10,934 nucleotides of DNA from Candidatus Dormiibacterota bacterium (GTDB lineage: Bacteria; Chloroflexota; Dormibacteria; Aeolococcales; Bog-877), in NCBI GenBank assembly GCA_003132265.1, contig PKXE01000087.1:1-10934 (forward strand), written 5' to 3'. The position numbers and the translations under genes are program-made. A model generated the notes under the pieces. That model ran no database searches and was not told the origin of the DNA. It saw nothing but the letters and a program-made list of their open reading frames with translations. Positions 7,029-10,934 of the stretch are shown in pieces; the first letter of the stretch is position 1; each line of letters begins with the position of its first letter.

Positions 7029-7035
7029 GATCGGG

Positions 7036-7953
7036 ATGCAAGGTGCCGGCCCAGCCCTCGTCAACCGGAGAAGGCGCCGCCTCGACTGGACCCGGCGCAA
7101 GACGGTGGGACTCGGGCTCGCGCTGGGGCTGGCGGCAACCCTGGCCGGCTGCGGCGGCAACCCTCTCAACACCGCTGACACCGGGGTGGGCTGCTCAGTG
7201 ACGGTCCTGATCCCCAGCTCGGGCAACACCCTGCTGGGAAGCGTTCGGGTGAGGGTGGGCGGCACGAGCCACGACTTCGCCCGCAACGTCAACACGGTCG
7301 CGGTCGCCTGCGGTCGCCAGGCGACGCTGTCGGCGACCTCCGCCGATCCGTCAGTTCACCCCTTCACCAAGTGGACCCTCGCCGGCAGCACCAGCTCCGC
7401 GGCCAGGCTCACCGTCACCGTGGATGGGGTGCTCTCGATCCGGCCCGGCTTCCGGGTCCCCAAGATAGCTTCGGTCCCGACTCCCCCGCCGAGTCCCAGT
7501 GCCAAGGTGACGCCGACTCCCTCGGCCACGCCATCCGCGGTCACCCTCGACCAATGGGTCTCCTATGACTCCGCGACCCAGAGCGTGATCTGGAAGCTGG
7601 TGGCCGCCTACCAGGACGTCAACCACGGCCTCAGCTTCGATGGGGAGGCCCACGGCGCGATGAAGGTCACCGTCCCCGCCGGTTGGAGCGTGACCGTGGA
7701 CTTCAGCAACGGGGGCACCACCAACCACTCCGCGGTGGTGGTGACTCCGACCGGCCTGGGCCCGGTCTTCCCCGGCGCCGGGACGCCCAGCCCCATGCAG
7801 GGCACCGCCCCCGGGCAGACCGCCTCCTTCACCTTCACCCCCAGCCAGGCGGGAAGCTACCGAATGGCCTGCCTCATGCCCGGGCACGAGGCGGCGGGGA
7901 TGTGGGAGACCTTCATCGTGGCGAGCGGCGGACTCCCGGGCGTTCAGATCTAA
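7036..7953 (+). CDS. Sulfocyanin-like blue-copper lipoprotein with an extra N-terminal domain
   Basis: A 305-residue exported lipoprotein. An arginine-rich N-terminus (RRRRRLDWTRRKTVGL) leads into a hydrophobic stretch ending in the lipobox LAGC, with C39 as lipidated residue; the TRRKTVGL stretch could also fit a Tat signal. Residues about 50-140 form a small beta-rich domain with C53 and C92 (possible disulfide) and HPFTKWTL...LTVTVDGVLSIRPGF, resembling a divergent InlB B-repeat. A Pro/Thr/Ser-rich linker follows (148-168). Residues about 172-297 are a cupredoxin most like sulfocyanin: GAMKVTVPAGWSVTVDF, NHSAVVV, FPGA, then CLMPGHEAAGMW. The type-1 copper ligands H231, C279, H284 and M289 are all present in C-x4-H-x4-M spacing. 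It probably carries electrons at the outer face of the membrane; its partner is unknown. The ATG start is favoured by a -10-like box 7 nt upstream. Confidence 0.88.
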   Translation: MQGAGPALVNRRRRRLDWTRRKTVGLGLALGLAATLAGCGGNPLNTADTGVGCSVTVLIPSSGNTLLGSVRVRVGGTSHDFARNVNTVAVACGRQATLSATSADPSVHPFTKWTLAGSTSSAARLTVTVDGVLSIRPGFRVPKIASVPTPPPSPSAKVTPTPSATPSAVTLDQWVSYDSATQSVIWKLVAAYQDVNHGLSFDGEAHGAMKVTVPAGWSVTVDFSNGGTTNHSAVVVTPTGLGPVFPGAGTPSPMQGTAPGQTASFTFTPSQAGSYRMACLMPGHEAAGMWETFIVASGGLPGVQI

Positions 7954-7959
7954 GGGAGG
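7954..7959 (+). promoter_or_regulatory. Shine-Dalgarno of the MDR oxidoreductase gene
   Basis: GGGAGG directly after the lipoprotein stop codon, spaced 6 nt from the GTG at 7966. It supports that start and translation from a shared mRNA. Confidence 0.75.
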
Positions 7960-7965
7960 CACCTC

Positions 7966-8949
7966 GTGACCGAAACCACCATGTGGGCGGCCGTGATCGA
8001 CCGCCTGGGGGCAAGCCCCACGTATCGCGAGATCACCCGGCCGACGTCGGCCCCAGGTCAGGTCCTAGTCCAGGTCAGCGCCGCGGCACTCAACCCAGTC
8101 GACCTCCGGATCGCCTCCGGCGGCTTCTACGGGGGGGTCCCGGAGTGCCCCTACATTCCGGGCTCTGAGGGTGTCGGGGTGGTTACCGCGGGCAGTCGGC
8201 AGCTCCTGGGGAAGCGGGTTCGCTTCGAGACCAGAGGCAGTGCCAGCGGTGCTTTGGCGGAGTGGGCGGCCGTTGACCAGACCGCCTGCCTCCCGATCCC
8301 CGACCAGCTGCCGTCCGCCACCGGCGCCGCCCTGGGGGTGGCGGGGATGGCGGCCTGGATCTCTCTCGTGGACAAGGTCAGGCTCCAGCGAGGAGAGCGC
8401 GTGTTGATCCTGGGGGCAACCGGGCCGGTGGGCCAGCTGGGAGTGCAGATAGCCAGACTGCTGGGCGCCGGCCGGATCGTGGCCGCGGGCCGAGATCCCC
8501 AAGTGCTGGCGAAGACTCTGGAGCTCGGGGCAGATGCCGTCGTGGCCATCGCCGGGCAGACCGTGGAAGATCTCCAGGCCGAATTCACCGCAGCCGCCGG
8601 CGGCCCCTTGCAGGTCGTCTTCGACCCAGTGTGGGGCATCCCGCTCCAGGCGGCGCTGGCTGCCTCGGGACAGTCGGCTCGGATCGTCAACCTGGGCCAG
8701 AGCGCCGGCGCCGAGGCCACGCTGAGCTCGGCGATCGTGAGAGGGCGACAGCTGACCATCGTCGGCCACTCCAATCCCAACACCAGCTGGAAGGGTCGGG
8801 CCAACGCCTTCCGAGAGCTGGCGGACCACGCCGAGAGGGGCCGGATCCGAATCGAGGTCGAGGAGTTGCCGTTGCCAGAGGTCGCCTCGGCCTGGGCCCG
8901 TCAGGCCTCATCCCCGCACGCCAAGCTGGTGTTGGTCCCCTCTCCCTGA
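7966..8949 (+). CDS. Zinc-independent MDR-family NADPH:quinone oxidoreductase-like protein
   Basis: A 327-residue cytoplasmic medium-chain dehydrogenase/reductase of the quinone-oxidoreductase type. The N-terminal GroES-like part has AALNPVDLRIASG (about 40-52) and PYIPGSEGVGVV (about 62-73). The Rossmann part opens with VLILGATGPVGQLGVQIARLLGA, whose G150-A-T-G-P-V-G156 loop should bind NAD(P)H. The C-terminus has the usual LPLPEVASAWARQ...KLVLV tail. The catalytic and structural zinc ligands of alcohol dehydrogenases are not apparent, which points to zinc-independent reduction of quinones or enones. The exact substrate cannot be read from the sequence. The GTG start lies 12 nt after the lipoprotein stop with a strong GGGAGG, so the two genes are very likely co-transcribed. 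A 67-bp gap follows before the AIM24 gene, holding a short GC-rich inverted repeat (8950-8968) and a possible CATACT box (8978-8983). Confidence 0.85.
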   Translation: MTETTMWAAVIDRLGASPTYREITRPTSAPGQVLVQVSAAALNPVDLRIASGGFYGGVPECPYIPGSEGVGVVTAGSRQLLGKRVRFETRGSASGALAEWAAVDQTACLPIPDQLPSATGAALGVAGMAAWISLVDKVRLQRGERVLILGATGPVGQLGVQIARLLGAGRIVAAGRDPQVLAKTLELGADAVVAIAGQTVEDLQAEFTAAAGGPLQVVFDPVWGIPLQAALAASGQSARIVNLGQSAGAEATLSSAIVRGRQLTIVGHSNPNTSWKGRANAFRELADHAERGRIRIEVEELPLPEVASAWARQASSPHAKLVLVPSP

Positions 8950-9002
8950 CCGGCGCCGCAGCGGCCGGACAGGGGACCATACTGGCGCAGCCGACCGCCA
9001 CC

Positions 9003-9009
9003 GGAGGAG
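9003..9009 (+). promoter_or_regulatory. Shine-Dalgarno that decides the TTG start of the AIM24 gene
   Basis: GGAGGAG spaced 7 nt from the TTG at 9017. It is the best ribosome site in the window and justifies choosing a TTG start. Confidence 0.75.
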
Positions 9010-9016
9010 CTGCAAC

Positions 9017-9715
9017 TTGAACCCTCCCCAGATCCTCCCCACCCGCATCCGGGAGGGGCTTGCTCCGGGAATCACCTACCTCATCGAGGGTGAGCTGGTG
9101 CCGATGCTCCACTGCAGCATGGACGGATCCATGCCGGTCTACTTCGAGCACCACGTGGTGCTCTGGAAGGAGCCACAGGTGGCGATCAAGCTGAAGGCGG
9201 TCCGGGGAGCAGTGCGGCGCCTGGTCGGCGGGCGGCAGCTCTTCCTAACCGAGGCCCGAGGTCACGGCGACATCGCGTTCTCGAGGGACGCGCCCGGCCA
9301 CGTCTTCCCGCTGGACCTTCCCCGCGGGGCGGCCATCCTGGTGCGCGAGCATCAGTTCCTGGCCGCGACCGCGTCGGTTAGGTACAGCACCAGCCACCTC
9401 CGCGGACTCAGCAACAACCTCTTCGGCAACAGTGGCTTCTGGGTGGATCGATTCGAGGCCCACGACGCCGACGGGGTGGTCTGGTTGCACGGCTTCGGGA
9501 ACGTCTTTGAGAAAGTGCTTGAGGAAGGCGAAGAGATCGATGTCGAGCCGGGCGGCTGGGTCTACATGGACCCCGAGGTGAGGATGCGGCCCGCGGTCTA
9601 CGGTCTCCGCACCGGCCTCTTCGCCGGGGTCGGTGAACTGATCTTCAATCGCTTTCGCGGGCCGGGCCGGGTGGGCATCCAGACCATGTACCTCCATCTC
9701 CCGAGCTCGGAGTGA
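9017..9715 (+). CDS. AIM24 family protein
   Basis: A 232-residue beta-rich protein that I assign to the AIM24 (DUF124/TIGR00266-like) family. Supporting stretches are VYFEHHVVLWKEPQV near residue 40, GHGDIAFSRDAPGHVFPLDL near 87, the LREHQFLA-like REHQFLAAT near 113, and the closing GPGRVGIQTMYLHLP. AIM24 proteins are named after a yeast mitochondrial protein needed for inner-membrane architecture; bacterial members lack a firm function. No signal peptide, membrane segment or catalytic residues are evident. The start is TTG, set by a strong GGAGGAG 7 nt upstream; translation from it covers the whole fold. The DUF488 gene begins 9 nt after the stop, so the two are in one operon. The link to the upstream MDR gene is looser, with a 67-bp gap. 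Confidence 0.82.
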   Translation: MNPPQILPTRIREGLAPGITYLIEGELVPMLHCSMDGSMPVYFEHHVVLWKEPQVAIKLKAVRGAVRRLVGGRQLFLTEARGHGDIAFSRDAPGHVFPLDLPRGAAILVREHQFLAATASVRYSTSHLRGLSNNLFGNSGFWVDRFEAHDADGVVWLHGFGNVFEKVLEEGEEIDVEPGGWVYMDPEVRMRPAVYGLRTGLFAGVGELIFNRFRGPGRVGIQTMYLHLPSSE

Positions 9716-9724
9716 CAGGAGAGG

Positions 9725-10420
9725 ATGCCTGGGCGTTCTCTCCCCAATCGATCGACGAGCTTGGCCGGACCAGCTATCGAGCGCCCCCGGAAGACGTGGC
9801 TCCTGACCGTGGGTCACGGGACCGCATCTGCCGAGCAGTTCGCAGCGCTGCTGCGCGGGGCAGGCGTGACCGACCTGGTCGACATCCGGTCGGTACCGGG
9901 AAGTCGGCACAATCCTCAGTTCGGCCAGGCAGAGATGGCCTTGTGGCTGCCGCAGGCGGGGATCGCCTACACCTGGGAACCTGCCCTCGGGGGTTTCCGG
10001 AAGACCAGCCCGACGTCGCCCAATGTGGCCCTGAGACATGCGTCGTTCCGAGGCTACGCGGACTACATGCAGACTCCAGCATTCACCACGGCACTCGCGG
10101 ACCTGCGGCAGCTCGCACGCGAACGGGAGGTCGCGGTCATGTGTGCTGAGACCCTGTGGTGGCGGTGCCACCGGCGGCTGGTGGCCGATGCAGCGGTGCT
10201 GTGGGGCGGCGCCACGGTGGAGCATCTGATGCCTGACGGGCACCTCCAGATGCATCGGCTCACAGAGGGCGCTCGGCTGGACCCGGAGGGCACGCTCGCC
10301 TATGACGGAGTGCCCACACCAACCGCGCAGATGCTCCTGCTGGAGCCCGAGCAGGCGGGCGCCGCGAAGGACCGGAGCAGCCGATCCAATACCCATGACG
10401 CCCAGCCGAAGCCGCCCTGA
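9725..10420 (+). CDS. DUF488 domain-containing protein
   Basis: A 231-residue cytoplasmic protein of the DUF488 family, whose biochemical function is not established. The family pattern is complete: LLTVGHGTASAEQF (about 26-39), LVDIRSVPGSRHNPQF (51-66), GIAYTWEPALGG (79-90), GYADYMQTPAF (110-120) and VMCAETLWWRCHRRL (138-152). The CAE...CHR element (C140, C148) is the most conserved part and could be a catalytic or metal site, which is inference. About 24 extra residues precede the core and a polar tail of about 35 follows, ending in KPP. The ATG start has AGGAG only 3 nt before it, which is tight, so a later start such as TTG at 9761 cannot be excluded. The stop codon overlaps the next gene's ATG in TGATG, showing tight coupling to the PP2C gene. 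Confidence 0.88.
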   Translation: MPGRSLPNRSTSLAGPAIERPRKTWLLTVGHGTASAEQFAALLRGAGVTDLVDIRSVPGSRHNPQFGQAEMALWLPQAGIAYTWEPALGGFRKTSPTSPNVALRHASFRGYADYMQTPAFTTALADLRQLAREREVAVMCAETLWWRCHRRLVADAAVLWGGATVEHLMPDGHLQMHRLTEGARLDPEGTLAYDGVPTPTAQMLLLEPEQAGAAKDRSSRSNTHDAQPKPP

Positions 10421-10934
10421 TGGAAGTGCGGGTGGGGCTGGCGGTACAACCCCTGCATCACCAGGACCGCTCGGTCATCGAGCCTGACCTGAGTCTGTTC
10501 GGGGTTTTCGACGGAGTCGGTCAGTTCGAACAGAGCGGCGAGGCCGCCGAGTTGGCGGCGACGACGATTACTGAGGTGTGTCGTGCCGGTGGTCTGGCGC
10601 CGCTGGACGCCCTGGTCACCGGGTGCGAGCGAGCCGACGCGCTGATCAGGCAGCGCCGTCTGGGAGCCACCACCGCCACTGTGGCCTGGCTGGTTGGCGC
10701 TGAACTCCACTACGTCTCGGTGGGCGACTCCCGCCTCTACCACCTGCGGGCCGGCGATTCGCTGCTGGTCCAGATCACGGTGGACGAAGGTGAGGGCAAT
10801 GTGCTCTTCAATGCCCTGGGAGAGGACGGTGGCCGGGGTGGCCGGTCGGTGGCCCCGCAGCGGGGCACTCTCCAGCTCGCCCCCAAGGACAAGCTACTTT
10901 TGGTGACCGACGGCATCACCGGCGATTTCGTCCC
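10420..10934 (+). CDS. PP2C-type serine/threonine phosphatase, cut by the window edge
   Basis: An open frame from ATG at 10420 runs to the window end without a stop, giving 171 codons. It shows the PP2C (PPM) motif series: HHQDRSV (D16), LFGVFDGVGQ (D31-G32, metal site), LGATTATVAWL (82-91), LHYVSVGDSRLYHLR (D103), NVLFNALGEDG (127-137) and LLLVTDGITGDF (D164, D169). These aspartates are the expected Mg/Mn ligands. It should remove phosphate from Ser/Thr of target proteins in the cytoplasm, usually opposing a Hanks-type kinase; no kinase is in the window. The stretch between the VGDSR motif and the NALG motif is short, without the usual DHS element and following insert, so this is a compact member. 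The ATG overlaps the DUF488 stop by one base and has no Shine-Dalgarno of its own, so coupled translation is likely. Confidence 0.87.
   Translation, partial: MEVRVGLAVQPLHHQDRSVIEPDLSLFGVFDGVGQFEQSGEAAELAATTITEVCRAGGLAPLDALVTGCERADALIRQRRLGATTATVAWLVGAELHYVSVGDSRLYHLRAGDSLLVQITVDEGEGNVLFNALGEDGGRGGRSVAPQRGTLQLAPKDKLLLVTDGITGDFV

Noticed and set aside
7012..7035. Eight extra N-terminal codons of the lipoprotein from a GTG at 7012
   Set aside because: This GTG lies upstream of the TACCCT box and has no ribosome site. The ATG at 7036 gives a normal signal peptide.
8950..8983. GC-rich inverted repeat and CATACT box between the MDR and AIM24 genes, as a terminator plus promoter
   Set aside because: The stem is only 5 bp with no T-tract, and the box is about 34 nt from the start with no -35. 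It is too weak to list as a separate feature.
9712..10149. Plus-strand frame starting with GTG that overlaps the AIM24 stop codon
   Set aside because: The overlap looks like coupling, but the product is Arg/Pro-rich without family motifs, and the DUF488 frame over the same bases is clear.
9245..10396. 383-residue open frame on the minus strand opposite the AIM24 and DUF488 genes
   Set aside because: It lies antisense to two recognisable protein families and shows no family motif. Long antisense frames are expected in DNA this GC-rich.
1..10934. CRISPR arrays, insertion sequences, tRNA or rRNA genes, toxin-antitoxin or phage genes
   Set aside because: I looked for direct-repeat arrays, transposase-like frames, terminal repeats and structured RNA hallmarks and saw none. 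The window reads as ordinary chromosomal gene content.

Overview
This 10.9-kb window is very GC-rich, gene-dense chromosomal DNA. GTG and TTG starts are common and gaps between genes are short. There is no sign of mobile elements, CRISPR arrays, tRNAs or rRNAs. Several features recall Actinobacteria: the clpS-DUF2017 pair, the extended N-terminus of the Xaa-Pro aminopeptidase, and TANNNT boxes placed 6-8 nt before start codons. A sulfocyanin-like copper lipoprotein is less typical of classical Actinobacteria. I infer a high-GC bacterium from Actinomycetota or a deep Terrabacteria lineage such as Chloroflexota or Candidatus Dormibacterota. This placement rests on protein resemblance and context only.

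Layout. Positions 1-161 hold no gene I can support. Positions 162-4617 are a leftward three-gene unit, transcribed glgP-type alpha-glucan phosphorylase, then a 575-residue protein with a nucleoside-phosphorylase-like C-terminal half, then a pterin-4a-carbinolamine dehydratase. A 90-bp divergent promoter region (4618-4707) separates this from a rightward pepP-type aminopeptidase (4708-6177). That gene converges on a leftward clpS-DUF2017 pair (6196-6944). A second compact divergent region (6945-7035) launches a rightward series to the window edge: a sulfocyanin-like lipoprotein, a zinc-independent MDR oxidoreductase, an AIM24-family protein, a DUF488 protein and a PP2C-type phosphatase that runs off the right edge.

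How the genes fit together. The left unit combines storage-glucan breakdown with two enzymes whose link to glycogen is not obvious. The middle is about protein turnover: ClpS delivers N-degron substrates to ClpAP/ClpCP, and PepP trims X-Pro N-termini. The right series starts with a surface copper protein and a quinone-oxidoreductase-like enzyme, suggesting redox or envelope work, and continues into poorly understood families with a protein phosphatase.

The most coherent regulatory signal is a split in start signals. The four genes that begin transcription units (glgP, pepP, clpS, lipoprotein) each have a TANNNT -10-like box 6-8 nt before the start codon and no Shine-Dalgarno, as expected for leaderless mRNAs. 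Three downstream genes (carbinolamine dehydratase, MDR, AIM24) have clear Shine-Dalgarno sequences. I found no wholly new defence or mobile system. The best leads are the fused copper lipoprotein, the phosphorylase-like orphan protein and the DUF488-PP2C overlap.
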